The notes beneath the pieces were generated by a model. That model worked only from the letters and a program-made list of their open reading frames with translations, did no database searches and had not been told where the DNA came from. This document shows positions 1 through 42,979 of a stretch of DNA of 64,000 nt, in pieces. The stretch spans positions 1 to 64,000 of the forward strand of contig JAOTOL010001480.1 of NCBI GenBank assembly GCA_034440575.1, read 5' to 3'. Position 1 is the first letter of the stretch. The number at the start of each line of letters is the position of its first letter. Origin of the DNA: Imbricaverruca yamaguchii. Its lineage: Eukaryota; Arthropoda; Thecostraca; Neoverrucidae. The translations under genes were made by a program, and so were the position numbers.

Positions 1-2382
1 CCGACCTGCTGCTCCCCGGATAATGGTAATGATCTACCAGTAGTCTGCAGTGTGATAGTTCTCCGATTGGAGGCGATGTGATCAGTACAAGGATCTAGAG
101 ACCGCAAGGTCCTAAGTGTTTCTTCTTCCTAACATGTACTTCGTGGCAATGCTCATCGCTGGTTTTATTTTTAGCAGATTATACGCGTATTTATTTAGTA
201 TGACACTGGGTGGCCGATTTCCTGAGTAGCCCATTACGCGATGTGCAAATCGTGATCGAGGAGTCGCCCACGGCTCGTCCGTGCAACAGTTGCGCATGAA
301 GCGAACGCCATCTCTTTTCAACCGCAGAAAGGTAGCTTTAACGATGATATCGAAGTGTTAACCACACTTAACGTCCACGTCACCATGTGAATAGTGTGCA
401 AAACTAGATGTAAATAGTTTCAACTCCGTGTAGACCTCGGGGCTGTCCTGATGCTGGTTTTGCACCAATACACGGTGACTTCAATGTCCTTGATTAGCTT
501 GTGTTCAGTAGGCACTGTTGTGCGTGAACTGTACCAAGAGGCGCCTACACTTAAAGCCATATGCCTCGCCAAAGCAGATGACTTGCGCAATGTGCACGGC
601 TCCGTAGCAAAGGCGTCGATGTGTTTGGAAGGTAGCGATATACTTAGAAGTGGACGTTTCTGAGTGGGCAGTAGGGGTAGACTGGCAATGAAGTAATTGA
701 GGTTGTTGAATGGCCGGCCGTACTCACGGTTCTAGAGCGACCCCGCGGAATTAGTCTGGGGGAAGCCACGGCAGTCGGCCCCGGATGACAATCACGAGGC
801 GGGCTTGATCGAGTTATGTATATGAAGCTTCAAAGGAGCCGAGAGAGGGATACAGGTCGATATGCGCTTGGCAAGAATTTCGTCCTCTCCCTTCTTCCCA
901 CCCAGTGACGCGATCTGGGACACCTCAGACACTGTGGATGTGCCCCTGGCCACTTTCAACGGTCAGTGACCACACCAGCCCTCCGGTGGTGACGAGGCCT
1001 GCAGGCGAGTCCCGACTCACACACCCCTGCAATGTACAGACAAATCAAGTGTTCAAGTCCAGATAGTAATAGGGCAAAATCACGGCAGTTGGAAGTAAAT
1101 GTGCTGAAAAGGTGGGCTTTCAGTTTCCACGCCCGACAATTTCCATGTATTTGGATATAAACACTGGGGAATGAGTGCATTTTCCTCCCAAAATACCGCC
1201 AGGGAACGGAGCATTCAGGGAGTATTACATTGAAGAAAAACGCCGTCTAATCTAACTGCGAATGCATCGCCCATCGTCCCCTTTCTTCAATTTGTTCCTG
1301 GGCACCGCATGTCAATAATTGTCGCACTGCAAAATATGGTCCACCGAAACTACACAACCGTGAGGTTGTGGTGGTAACCATCTAGTCATGGACAAATTGG
1401 TCGAATTCATCTTGTGTAGACTATGATCATTTTGCACGGATTGTGATTCAACTAGCACACTATCCGAATATCTCCAACGAAATGGCGACGGCGGACACCC
1501 TCGATCCACAGTGAGAATATCTCCGCCCGTTCAGCGCTTCCGGTAGCATCGCTGAAAATAAAATTCCAGATCCGCCATGACTCTCACTTAGCACATGTAT
1601 TTTAGGGCTATTAGCGTTCTGTACACAAGAATAACAGAAACCCAACACAGTAGAATCGTCATACTTCAATGATATCTAGCGGGACCCGGTCGCGGCCGGG
1701 CCACTGTCGACGGTCGCGCAGCAATAACATATCACACGGCACGCTCACGGGCGTCGCCAACACGCTCTTTCCCATTCTCGCTTCCATCTAACTTGTTCTC
1801 GCTTTCCGTCACAGTTGCTCGCGCACGCTCCGTGTCCTCTCAATCTGCCCTTTTGCGATCCGTCTCGCACGTGGCCAGCGCTGCTCCGCCGGCAGCACAC
1901 TGTGCAGACGAGGCCAAGCGAGGTCCGACAATAAAAACGGCGGTGCGCGCCGTCGTAAACCGATCCGAATCGAGAAACGCGCCGCCGCCGCCAGGGTCGC
2001 ACGTGGTTCCGATAAATAATCTACTAGTGTAAAAATCATCGAGACGGGATTGGTGGTGGCGGCGCGGCGGCAGGTTAAGCGCAGCGGGCGGCCGCGCGCC
2101 GCCAGCCCGGCCGTCCGACCCAGGCCATCATGTCCGTGTGTGTGTGTGTATTGAGGAGGCGGGTGCTGTGGGTGACGACCGGCCGCCCTGGAAGCAGTTG
2201 CCGTCCGATAGTCTAGCTGCGCACCGACAGAGGAGGCGCCGCCGCCGCTGCCCGGTGGTGGGCGCCGCTCAGCGCGCGTGCCGCCGGCGCGGCGGTGGCG
2301 GCGCCTCGGGCCGGACGGCGGCGGCGGCAACGCACGCGCCGCACGCCGTCTCGTCCTCCTCCTCTATCGGCTCCTCCATGGG
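1..2382. other. 3' untranslated region and downstream flank of par-1/MARK
   Basis: Bases 1,680-2,382 are GC-rich (GCC/CGG runs, a short GT run near 2,137-2,150) and probably include the 3' UTR of the minus-strand kinase gene. Bases 1-1,680 are of mixed composition and I see no gene in them. No confident minus-strand polyadenylation signal could be picked; TTTATT, the complement of AATAAA, occurs near 163 and 189, far from the stop codon. Open frames here look like chance. Confidence 0.4.
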
Positions 2383-32144
<29,762 letters not shown>

Positions 32145-32285
32145 GGCAGCCCGCGGCGGCGACGGCGCTCACACGCGCGCACCGCTCGCCATCGCCTGCA
32201 CCGACCGCCGGCGCCGGCTGGCTCGCAGCACTCGCCGCCGCTGGTCGCAGCAGCTCAGCTCAGCTCGGCACCGCCGGGTCGCGTC

Positions 32286-32338
32286 CGGTCGCGTCAGGTC
32301 ACGTCAGGTCACGTCAGGTCGCGTCAGGTCACGTCAGG
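32286..32338. promoter_or_regulatory. 10-bp tandem array with AGGTCA DR4 and TGACGTGAC sites
   Basis: Five or six 10-bp units of GTCAGGTCAC lie about 140-195 bp upstream of the kinase start codon. They form AGGTCA-CGTC-AGGTCA direct repeats (32,296-32,311, with another half-site at 32,326) and, on the minus strand, repeated CTGACGTGAC. The 10-bp spacing places sites on one face of the helix. Nuclear-receptor or CREB-type binding is an inference from the motifs only. Confidence 0.45.
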
Positions 32339-35300
32339 CCAGAGGTGGCGCACACCGCAACACGACCACCTGGAACAAGGCTCCCGTTACTCACTATGAC
32401 AGGTCGGAAACCTTTCGTCGAGTCATGGTGGCGTCAGTCGGTCAACGAAGGACGCAGATACGTAATGTTGGTGTGCTTTTTATGGGGAGGGTATACGCCT
32501 GGCACCACGCCGTTCTACAGGAGCAAAAACGCTCCCTTTGAGGGTGCCATACATTTCTGTACATGGTCTACTACGGAGTCAGCCTACTGCACTGCACCAG
32601 GCTGGCTCTTTCGGTACAGTTTCGATTGACTTCTCACTAATCCAGCAATGATAATCACATAATGGTATATATCTTCTCAGGTTGTTTATTTTGTGTTATT
32701 TGGATTTAGTTGGATCTATGCATTATTTGGATGACACATTCCCACTTGCTGTCTTGCTTTGGTGGCAATATGGTTAATAAGCAATCCAGAAAGATAGAAG
32801 AGGGAGGTGCGAAGTTGATCCTAAAACAAATTTGATAAAATATTATCCTCTCATCTGGTTCATTATGTAAAAATCCGATTTGCAACATTTTGTCAGTGCT
32901 AGAACCATGCGAGAATAAACATCTCAATGACAGTTTTCATCACAAAACGAACGGGTTGCAGAACAATTAAAAGGGATGGTCAGACTAGCTTTGTCCTCTG
33001 TAGAGCAACATCCATGATGACATGCATTTCCAACAATGCCTCCAACACTCATCACTTCTCACTCACAATATCACATCACTCATCACATATCACAACTAAG
33101 AGGGTTTAATTTAAGTGTTGTTCCTGTTAATTTTAATAATTCGCTCAAAGCCTTTATGAAGTTTTATACATGAGTGAGCCCTAAATTAAATACATATCAT
33201 TGGCATTTCTCTATATAACTGTGTGCTTGCAGTTTTGCTTCAGGTGATGATGCAGAATGGTTCATACAGATAAAAACTAAAAAGTTAACAACACAAGTCA
33301 ATTTTGGCCGAACAACGTGACTAAATTTGCATGCCATTCAGGTGGCCAAACATTTATTTTCCAAAAATATGAAGGCTGCAACAAAAATGGTACTATTTTG
33401 ACACTGTTCACCTTAGAACAGACTCACACTCATTTGCAAGACACTATGAATTTGGGCCAAATTTGATCTCTGAAACCTCGAATCTGGATGCACATCACTA
33501 TCAAGAAGGCCAACTGAAGTTGAAACTGAAGTTGCATCGGAGTGTTGGAGTTGACGATTACAATTCTCGTGCAAAAAAAAGTGGTGAGGATAGCTTTATT
33601 TGCATTTTTGGTATCAGAAATTTCATTTGCATTTGTCATTGAGTTTCTGCTATTTCCAGCGAACAAAATGAAGTTTGTAGTTATCATCAAACATCACTAT
33701 TCAATCCTTCAGAAGGAACAGGAGATATTCATTGCCTAATTAATAAAGGGCTAGATCAGGTCTATCCGAATGATGTCCTTCTATTTAGACTATCACATAT
33801 TGGTGATCAATTCCAGTTAGGCATATCAAGGTGTAGGACGGTTAAAGCAACAACAGGTCTTCAGTCAAAGGATTGCTGATCAGCAGAATAGCTGACTGTC
33901 TGCCTGCTGATGTGGGGAATCCCTCATTGAATACATTTTAAAATAGGGTGTACAACTATTTTAGGCTGGAAAATCTTGTTTTTGAGTTCTAAGTAGTGGT
34001 GGATAGGGTAATATCTATGCTAAGTGGGTGTGCACTGCACGGGCCCCGCTAGGCGGACGTGTATGGAGTCTGAAAATTATTGGCAGGGCACTCATGTCAC
34101 ATCTGTTGCATGATATCATAAAGTGAATATGACTGGATAGGTAAGGCAGAAGGACATTGCTGAATGCAGAGGATGTTGGTCCCTGTGTTACTGTTGGAAC
34201 CTTGACCCCTACATTTTATAACATGCTGATAAATTGAGTAGCATACTAATTATATAGGGTATAATATACTATTAGCATGTTATACTACATAACACGTGCC
34301 TAGCAGTGGATTCAGCACCAACCTTTGGGAATGTGATACTGATGAGATTGGCTATGGTAGCACAATGCAGCATGATCAGAGGAGTTTGGAATTGTCAGGA
34401 GCGTGCTACACAATAGCAGGCGAAAGATAAGCGATATGCTGTGATATATAGCTTCCTTGGTACTTGATATAATGGATTGATTGGGGTGTGAGCAGATATT
34501 TTTATGGTATCTTTTCTAGATATGCTTAACCCAGATGACCCAAGTGGCCCTTATTAAGCCTCAACACTTTATTAACTTTGAGACAAGCATAACACTAAAA
34601 CTCAGTGGTAATATATAACAAATGTTACTATAGATGTGCAAGCATTGCTGGCATTTTATCACCAAGTCTTCTCTTCCAGGGTGGTGGAATAAAGAGATAA
34701 ATGCGATAAATGAAGTTGTGTTGTTTCCATGTATAAAAATGTTATCAATTGCATGCCAAGAGACGGCCTGGTATCAATACATCTGCACAGGATTTACAAC
34801 ACATAATGTAGAGGAGCTAAACATGGTGGCATATTGAGCCCACTCCTTGAGGACAAGCTTTGAATCAGGGGGTAAAACACTGGATTGTTTGGGGATTGTT
34901 TTCTAATGAAGAGATGTATTTAGACAAACTTTGATAATCAGCATAAAACTTGTGTCTAATTTTTTAGCATCATTGTATAGATTACTTTGTAGAGTACTTT
35001 CAGACAACAAGCAGTGCAAATTACCAGTCACCATTGCCATATTTTGAATGAACATTGAGGAAAGTCATGATAGAAGCCATCAACTTATGCTATTTATTAG
35101 GGACATCTGCTGTCTTGAAAATATCAGGCTAATGTCCGCCGTTTTCAGTCGTAAGCAGCATCCAAGTTTTGGAAAGTTAATGCTGCACGTTTTCTGGTGG
35201 CCAAACTTCTTGCATTTGTCCAATTTCCTTTGCCAAAATGAAGCGAATCATCTGGTCACTTGAGCATTGTAGACACCCATTAATCCTTGACATTATATAA

Positions 35301-36285
35301 CTTGCTCTCCAGAGGACAAAGCTAGTCTGATTATTCCTTTTGATCATCCTGCAATACATTCAATTTGCAATGAAAAATGGAATTGAGCTGTTTATTGTCT
35401 CATGGTTCTAGCATTGAGATAACCTTGCAAATTGAATATTTGCATAAGGAAGCAGACAAGCAGATATTTAAACTTAGTTTCAGGTATCATTTTGCACCTC
35501 ACCTATCTTTCCAAATTGCATATAAAGAACATTACCACCAAAGCAAGGCTTGCCAGAACCCTGGTGAGGTGTGTCTACCCAGAATGACAAGCCTCATAGA
35601 TGAGTGGAGCCAAACTTGTGACTCTGGCATTGCTTCTGTGGTATGAATACAAATCACAAATTTGTAATTAATAAATTCGAACACAACTCACAAATTCACA
35701 TCCAAATGCAAAACTTTGTTTTGCTTTGATGCTTTGATGTTGGAGGCAGTGTCATGGGGAACATGACCACAAAGGCCACCAACGTCATATGGGAGGAGTG
35801 TCAAACCAGCCCAAAGGGTGCTTATGTTGACAAGAGGGGTGTCTGGCCAATACTTGATTGCTTAAAATATAATACAAAGAAGCGTTGTAATTTGATAAGC
35901 TTGGATACAGATGCATATTAATATAATAGGTGTAAAAATGCACTTGAACCCATTTACTTGTTTTTACAATAGCTTGTGCCTTTAATTTCCACTCAATCAA
36001 TCTAACCAGAACAATGATGGCAGTAGTTGTGACATGGGTACATACAATTGGTCCCAGGACCAGTGTAGGTAGCTGGCTGGTTGGTTCATCCTTGTTTTTT
36101 TTTACTTGCTAGCTGCCTTGGATATATTGTAGTTAATTTCTCACATCAGTCAACCATAGGAAAAGAGCAGTCATGGATGGAACTCAAAACATAAGTGTTT
36201 GGTTAGGGGACAGAAACCATATATCCACCCACTACTTGCCTGCAGGACAAGGTGGCAGTTCAGTCATACAGTCATATAGCACCAG

Positions 36286-36447
36286 GTGGTGGTTATTTAT
36301 TTTATGGCACATCAATAGTTGAGTCATGTAACATTGCCAACCTGTCACAACAATTTGTCGCGGGCGAAGAGTAGCGATAGTTGAGACTCGAGCCCACAAT
36401 CTTTTGATTGTGAGATGAGAAACTCACCCCTAGACTACTCATCCCCC
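36286..36447 (-). mobile_element. SINE copy, CpG-decayed
   Basis: The copy begins GGTGGTTATTTATTTTATGG and ends CTAGACTACTCATCCCC, with the family body and the tRNA-like head read on the minus strand (complement of GAGACTCGAGCCCACAATC). The GGTCGCGGGCGAAGAG region has kept three CpGs while others became TG/CA. Confidence 0.85.
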
Positions 36448-36571
36448 ATATAGTATGAATGCTTATTAAGGGCCATATGGGTTCATCTGCATTAGCATAT
36501 GCAGGGAAGATACTATAAAATGATGAAAAGAAACTGATGGTGGCGATTGAGTTCATGACATTTTGATCATT

Positions 36572-36694
36572 GAGTCAGGTAATGCATCCAATATCTCATG
36601 TTGATTGGCAGTGGGTGAAGAGAAGCAACAGGTGAAATTAGAACCCACAATATCTCCATTGTGAGATGGGCAACTTACCACTAGCATACTCATC
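36572..36694 (-). mobile_element. older SINE copy, strongly decayed
   Basis: The order TTGATTGGCAGTGGGTGAAG, GAAATTAGAACCCACAATAT and CACTAGCATACTCATCC matches the SINE family, with almost all CpGs lost. Confidence 0.7.
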
Positions 36695-37095
36695 CATGAA
36701 AATAAACAGAAACATCCTATACTATTGTATATCCAAAGTTCAAAAGAAAGTATCTAGCTCATTGTGCTACCATGGCCAGCTTCTTCAGCATCACATGCTT
36801 GAAGGCCAGTTCTGAATCCATCACAAGATACTCCTACTAAGGGTGTAATTTTCTATACATAGGCATAATCTAAGATAACAGCTAACATCGATTCCACCCA
36901 AATTACCTGAATTCCTACCCTTATACTGCACAACTTAAGATTAAAATAATAAGGTTCAAATTTTAATATTTTGGACTTCATTAATTTATGAACCTTGTTC
37001 TAGACAAAATACTGAACCTATGGTTATTCATGTCAGCCCTATCACCCACCTGTTCCTGTGGCTATTCTCATCAGCATTGCATGCATGAAGGAATG

Positions 37096-37150
37096 ATGAT
37101 GATTGGAGTTTTTGGGTGCATCAACCAGGGTAGGTATTGAATCCAGTATT
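37096..37150 (-). repeat. LINE 3'-tail motif, decayed
   Basis: ATGATGATTGGAGTTTTTGG, GTGCATCAACCAGGGTAGG matches the complement of the LINE 3' end (GGAGTTTAGGGGCGCGTCGACATC), with CpGs converted. Confidence 0.5.
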
Positions 37151-37841
37151 ATTGCATATCATGGCAAAATTTGATTATTTTGAATTTACTTTTTCAATAG
37201 TGTATTTTAACATGAACAAGATGATGTGAAAATTCACTTTCTCTGGATATTAATACTTTTCAGCTGACAAACAAATACATAATCACAATCTTCACTCTAC
37301 AAATAGTCAATAGTGTATAATCATCAGTATCTGGTGTCACAGATGTGATAAAGAAGTTCAACACTTTGACATTCAAAAGCTTATGTTTCTGGCTTAATTC
37401 TATATTCATTCTTGACAAGAAATATTTGTGGCCACATGCATACATAGCCTTTAATCAATGCAGGAAGTTCCTTGCTATGCTGTTAACATTAATGACAACA
37501 CCAGCAATATTGACAAGATTTGATGACATAGAGGCAGGCAAGTTTACTAGAGACATTTCTGCTTTTCTGGTTAGATCATGCTATATGTTTCATATATTAT
37601 TATCACATTATCCTACTCTGGCTTACATTTGGTTGGGTTATTTTACTTCTTCTATGCTTTATCTATTCATATGCAATTTTGCTTAATTCTTGATTGATTG
37701 AGCAGTAAAGACAAACAAGACAGCTGCAAGTATCAATGTAAGCATAGCTTCTCTGTGTACTGACATAATTATTAAGCTTTCTTTTGGGGACAACCAAATA
37801 AGTTTAAAATTTGCCAACAACATAGTGTCATTCCCAGCAAG

Positions 37842-38004
37842 GTTCGTTGGTTATTGGTTTTACTGCACATCAACAGTTGAGTCATGTAGCATCACCAATC
37901 TCTCACACTAATTGGTCACAGGCAAAGAGTAGCAACAAGTGAGATTCAGACCCACAACCTTTTGATTGTGAGACAAGCAACTTACCCCTAGACCACTTGT
38001 CCCC
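37842..38004 (-). mobile_element. SINE copy, CpG-decayed
   Basis: It starts GTTCGTTGGTTATTGGTTTT and ends CTAGACCACTTGTCCCC. The body reads CACACTAATTGGTCACAGGC where the 59-kb copy has CACGCCGATTGGACGCGGG, showing CpG to TpG/CpA change at several positions. Confidence 0.87.
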
Positions 38005-39466
38005 TCCCAACAAGATTATTTGCTGAAATTGTTCAAAGGTCTGCCAGTATTTGTTTAAAAACATAAATTCCACAGCCACTAGACTTATGATTTGCTTCTC
38101 AAAGCATCAAGGCTTTATAAGCCACAGCCTGAGTGCTGTTGTGAGTCTGAGACCATTGCAGTACAAATGGACAACCCACAGCCTGGACAATCCCATTAAC
38201 CTATGTAAATGTTTGCATCTTTAACTCATAAAATACTATTAATATTTCCTTCATATCATGCCTATCATGTCATCAATTGTATGGACCAGTTTACTTAAAA
38301 GTAATCATTTGCAGAGAAAATGAATGGTTGCATCATCTTAACCAAATCAAAAAGCCCCATTGCTTTAATCCAACAAATCAAGTTTACCTTCATCTCCAAA
38401 TTTACCCTGAATCCACTGTCAAGCACAATTATTACATGCATAATCCCAATTTTCAAGGATTATGTCACCTACTATTATCGACCCCACTCAATCCATCCCA
38501 AAAGTGCCTCACCCTGACCCTGGACTCAAATGCTAAATATCTGTGCCTAAAGTAACATCTCAACAACCTTGACCACTGACCCACCAACTGTAGTATGGCT
38601 AGATTATGTTCAGATACATTTTACCTCTATCCATCATATTATACTTTTCAACATTATTGATTGGACATCAAACAAATGCTCCAAAAACTTACCAAGTTGA
38701 TCACCAAAACAGGGATTGCATTATAAGGGATTGCAAAACAGGGATTGCATTGCCAGTACAGTTCTTCACTTTGGTTCAGATTATTTTTATACTGAGCATG
38801 CCTTCAATGTGATATCATGCGACAATTATATGCATGGTCACAATTTTACTGATATCCTGATGTTCAAAGAAGCAAATCTGAAAATCATGCATGAAACATA
38901 TTGGCAACATGGCATATGGATTCACTAATATACTTTCAGTATTGATGCATAGCAGTGCATTTTGATGCATGGGTGTACACAGATGCAAAACAGGCTCATC
39001 TTGGATGCACAGCAATCCTTGGTAGATGCAATTTATCAATCTTTCTTTGCAATACTACTTGGTTTTATGGTGGCAATTTGCTCTCCTGTCTACTAGATTT
39101 TCAGCCTTCCAAGTCATTCCTCCCTTCAACTAAGCATTTGAGACATGAACTAAAGAAGTATGTTGAAAAGCTTTTAATATTAATAGGAATTGGTTTCAAT
39201 CAATTTTCTTAGCTTTTTCATTAACAAAATTGTTTCTCATGGTGAGAATAGTGATCATAGACAGATTGCTTCAGCATAATTTTTCTTGAGCCATCGTATA
39301 TTGAGAAACACACATCCCAATAGTAGTTGGGTAACACATCAGTCAATGCATGAATATCCAACTCATGGGGTGTGTTGAGAATATTTATTAGTTGAGCAGT
39401 GTCAGCATGTCAGGAGTGTCAGGTATGGATTTATAAACATGGTTGACATCAATTAAGTATACTTTT

Positions 39467-39598
39467 GGGATGAGTAGCCTAGTGGTAAGTTGCTCCTCTC
39501 ACAATCAACCTGTCACCACTCTTTGCCTGTGGCCAATCGGCATGAGACTGGCAACTCTGCAAGACTCAATGGTTGATGTGTCACAAAAACCAATAACA
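39467..39598 (+). mobile_element. SINE copy in the opposite orientation, CpG-decayed
   Basis: It reads tRNA-like head first (GGGATGAGTAGCCTAGTGG), then a deletion of most of the B-box region, then the body (TGGCCAATCGGCATGAGACT) and the tail (CACAAAAACCAATAACAC). Confidence 0.75.
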
Positions 39599-41634
39599 CA
39601 CCAATTAAGTATACTTTATCATTTTCTCTACCATTGCTATGAAAGTTGGCTTATAACCTCATCCTTCGCTAATTTAACCACAGTACCAATTTGTCATCTG
39701 GCAGTCATTCATTGGTTGCCATATTTTGTAGAGCTGTGTGCAGCCTCCATGGAAATCAGAAAGCAAATTACAATTTGCTGATGTTCGTAAGTTGAATTAT
39801 ACTTATATTCAGCAGCAGGGTGGGAAACTTACTTTCTGGGTTTGGAGTCAGAGTTCAAACAGATTTCTTACGGAGTACATTTTCATGGACATATTATTTT
39901 TCATGCATGGAATCTATTTGCCAGTAACCGATGGGAAAATCATATGTACCTAGTCAGTACCTACCTAATATACATAAGCAATACACATAATTTTTGGTCA
40001 CATCAAAGCATAGAAACAAAGTGAACAATGGATGGCAGTGTGAGACAGGGAGTTGTGATGCCCAGCTCAGCTTTGTCTCTCATAACTCACAGGAGCAATG
40101 CAATTTCCTTTCACTATTGGTCTCAGTACAAGGCTAGCCAAATTAAAAATAAACACAAATAATTCATGCTTCACCCTCAGCTCAGAACGCAAACCTACCC
40201 ACATACTCAGCCAATTCCTGTGCGATACAGACTGGACACCAACACCTCACATGTGATAGTCAGAAGGCAAAGGATAAGTCAAGGTCTTGTGTTTGCAGTA
40301 TGGCACTGTTAAACATGCATTCAGTTGCTAATGGTTATGACATTAAACAATACCTTGCTTTGATTGGTTGAAAGACAGTTTTCAGAACAGAAAATTCTAA
40401 CGAAGCAAATTTTGATCAGTGACCTCTGGGATGCTGGAAGTCTCTTAAAATGGTCAGTTTTCCCACTATAGGGTGGCTCAAAAGCAGGTTTCTGGAGACG
40501 CATCAGCTGAATTTGTAGTGACTGGAGGCCACTGTTCAGTGCACAGGCAAGAGGTTTAGCACATTGTCCTCGGCATTTCCGCTGATTGTGGTGTAGTGTG
40601 ATGTGTGCTCAGGCATTGTCTGTGTGCTTGATGGTACGAAAAGTGACTAGTTTATTTGGTAATTGGAAGTAGAATAACATGTTTTGTGGATGTTTTATTC
40701 AATCTTGCATTAGTTTTTAGTGATATTTTTGTTCCTTCTGCATGTTTGTGTCAGAGTACATGTGGAGCCCATTCTATCTAGTATGAATCCAGAGTGAAAA
40801 ATGTTTTAAGAGATGAAATCTCTTAAGAAGTGCCTTAATTCCCACCCTGTTCAGCAGTGTCAATGGTAAAACCAATTTGATTATTAAATCTGATGAGATA
40901 ATTATATTCCTTAGTCACCTTTCATTTACACAGATCACTATGCTGAGTCTCCTCCCTCCATCTTGTTCCTTAGACTATGTGACCTGGGAGCAAATTTCTG
41001 CTGATAAACCAATTACTGGCCATTGTCATGTCTCATTATCTATAGCACTCAAATTTTGAGTGCATGTGATCCAATGCAGGATATGCTAACACAGTTCCAG
41101 TCATAAGGCCAACAAAAAGTACTAGGAATTTCATGCCACAATTTCAAATATGAAATTCACTGATGATAGGTTCCAAAATCCTATTGAAAATGTTTAAAGC
41201 AAAGTTGTCATGGAGTGAGGGAGCAATTTTAGGCATTCAAGTTTATATACATAGTTCAGTCAGGGGCCAAAGCAGATAAAATACCACAACATACTGTTCA
41301 CTCTCATATTATTGGACTAAATGTGACATCCAAAGGATGAAGTTCTACACTTTTCAGTTCTAAGATGGTATACCTAGCTAGGTTTAATTTTGGAGGAAAT
41401 GTCTTTTTCGGTCAGCCATCAATGCCACTGATCAGGAGAAAATGAAATCCCTCAGCCTAATAATGAAAAAAAACATTCCATGAAGGACACGCCCAATGAC
41501 TATGACCAGTTACCCACCTGTCCTGTTTTCAGGTTAGATTGCCTGCGCGCTATTCGTCGCAACTGCAATGAGATGGGCGTTTCCAAGAGACAATAGGAAT
41601 AATCACCATCGGGACATACGAAACGTGATCTCAC

Positions 41635-41760
41635 CTGAATATGTACCTACAGGGTTGGATCTGACGACACTATTATCTCCTAAATGTTATATATATTCTG
41701 CAAGATGGCGTTCACTAAATGCCGCAGAAAAATCGGTATCCAATCTGCGCATGCGCAATA
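41635..41760 (-). promoter_or_regulatory. candidate minus-strand promoter and non-coding first exon
   Basis: Within 125 bp lie TGCGCATGCGCA (41,746-41,757, the palindromic NRF1-type site), CAAGATGGCG (41,701-41,710, YY1-type), ATATATATAA on the minus strand (about 41,697-41,688) and, on the minus strand, CATATTCAG followed by the strong donor GTGAGA (exon end at 41,635). It lies exactly where CpG frequency returns. If real, it would drive transcription leftwards into the CpG-poor block, possibly towards the kinase gene. This is inference from motifs. Confidence 0.35.
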
Positions 41761-42970
41761 GTGTTTGACAGAGTGAAAGCACAGCATACGGTGAATTAAC
41801 TTCTTCACCTCTTATCAGTTGCAGACCAATCCACGGGACGATTGAGTGATGCGCGCCAAAGAGGGAAATGTCGAACAATCATAGCAGGTGTCGTAAGCAC
41901 TTCCAGGGCAAAGTGATTGAAAGGAGACATCCTGGGCTTCACATCTATTTTTCCATATGAGGTAGATAACGATCATTTGGTGTAGGCCGCAGGTGATGTT
42001 CAGCTTCAAAAGCATCAAAATGATTCCTCTGAACTGCAATGACCATGGAGCTCTTGCGCCAGGAACATAGGTGTGGATCTCAATAGGGCAGGCACGGTAG
42101 CTAACCACACAAGTAGTTCAGCTGCCGCCAGTGGCGTCGCAACGAAATTCTTCCAGGGGGCAAGATTGAAAGGGGGCCTCCTGCTCCCCGAAAAGGGCCT
42201 CCATTGTGTTAGGACCTCCCATTGTTTTTACGCCCTTAGTATGGTTCAGGAATGGGAAATATGACTTCATATTAATTTACTGTTTGTTCTTGGCATGGTA
42301 CATTATTTACTCAACACGCAAAAACATTTTTTTTCGCTGAAAACTGGGACATATCAAGGTATAAATAAGTGATATGTGGATAAATACCTAAGTGTCAAAA
42401 CCAACCGACGTCTCAATGCTTTTTCGAGCAGAAGAATCTTCCCGCTGGCCTTTAGATTGCAGCGAGGCTGATGCTAAGCATATCTTTCAGACATCTCCCA
42501 TTGATCAACCCTTTATGTCCTTCAAGAATAACTGAACATAGCTAGATTCATCATTACTGTTATTTATTATCACCAGTTTGATGCCCTAAGCAAAACTTAA
42601 GCGATCATTTCTCAGTCCTAGGACGATAATTTCGCGAAGGTGACAACAAGAAGTGGGTTTCGTTGGCTTCTTGATCGGAATCTTAGAAATTTGCGACTTT
42701 TTCTCAAATTTGGTGCTGGATGCAAGGCACTTGTCAAACAAGCTAAAATAACAAATTCTTCGCGAATATTCACGCACCTGGTATTTCGACATCCGTCTTG
42801 TCAAAGGGGACCTATAGGAATGAAATGATTAGTGATCAACTGAATTATCCTGTGGAGGGGCCTAATCTACCACTATCTTTCCTGATTCGTCGGATTTCAA
42901 CCAAAATTCCCCTCCCAATTCTACGGTTTTATTTTGGTATCCCTTGATAAATAAACTCACACTGCTGACA
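41761..42970. other. no gene recognised
   Basis: CpG content is normal again. Near 42,127, CCAGTGGCGTCGCAACGAAA resembles the start of an interspersed element; a similar CCAGTGGCGTACCGAAGTGG occurs at 60,358. I see no coding or RNA gene here. Confidence 0.4.
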
Positions 42971-42979
42971 TTACACTCA

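Larger units (their letters stand above)
32640..41520. other. CpG-depleted AT-rich block, no gene recognised
   Basis: CpG is nearly absent: about 14 in 33,001-34,080, one in 37,001-38,000, two in 38,001-39,000. TpG and CpA are common. The flanks have several CpG per 60 bases. The block contains at least four SINE copies and a LINE-tail motif near 37.1 kb. I found no convincing open reading frame with family resemblance and no consistent splice structure in it. Confidence 0.85.

Noticed and set aside
1745..2330. Arg-rich frames in the kinase 3' region
   Set aside because: GC-rich sequence lacks stops in several frames at once; it lies beyond the kinase stop codon and is probably 3' UTR.
32640..41520. 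Assembly chimera or foreign DNA
   Set aside because: The same SINE and LINE-tail families occur inside and outside the block, so it belongs to the same genome; CpG decay explains the difference. A local mis-join cannot be excluded without reads.
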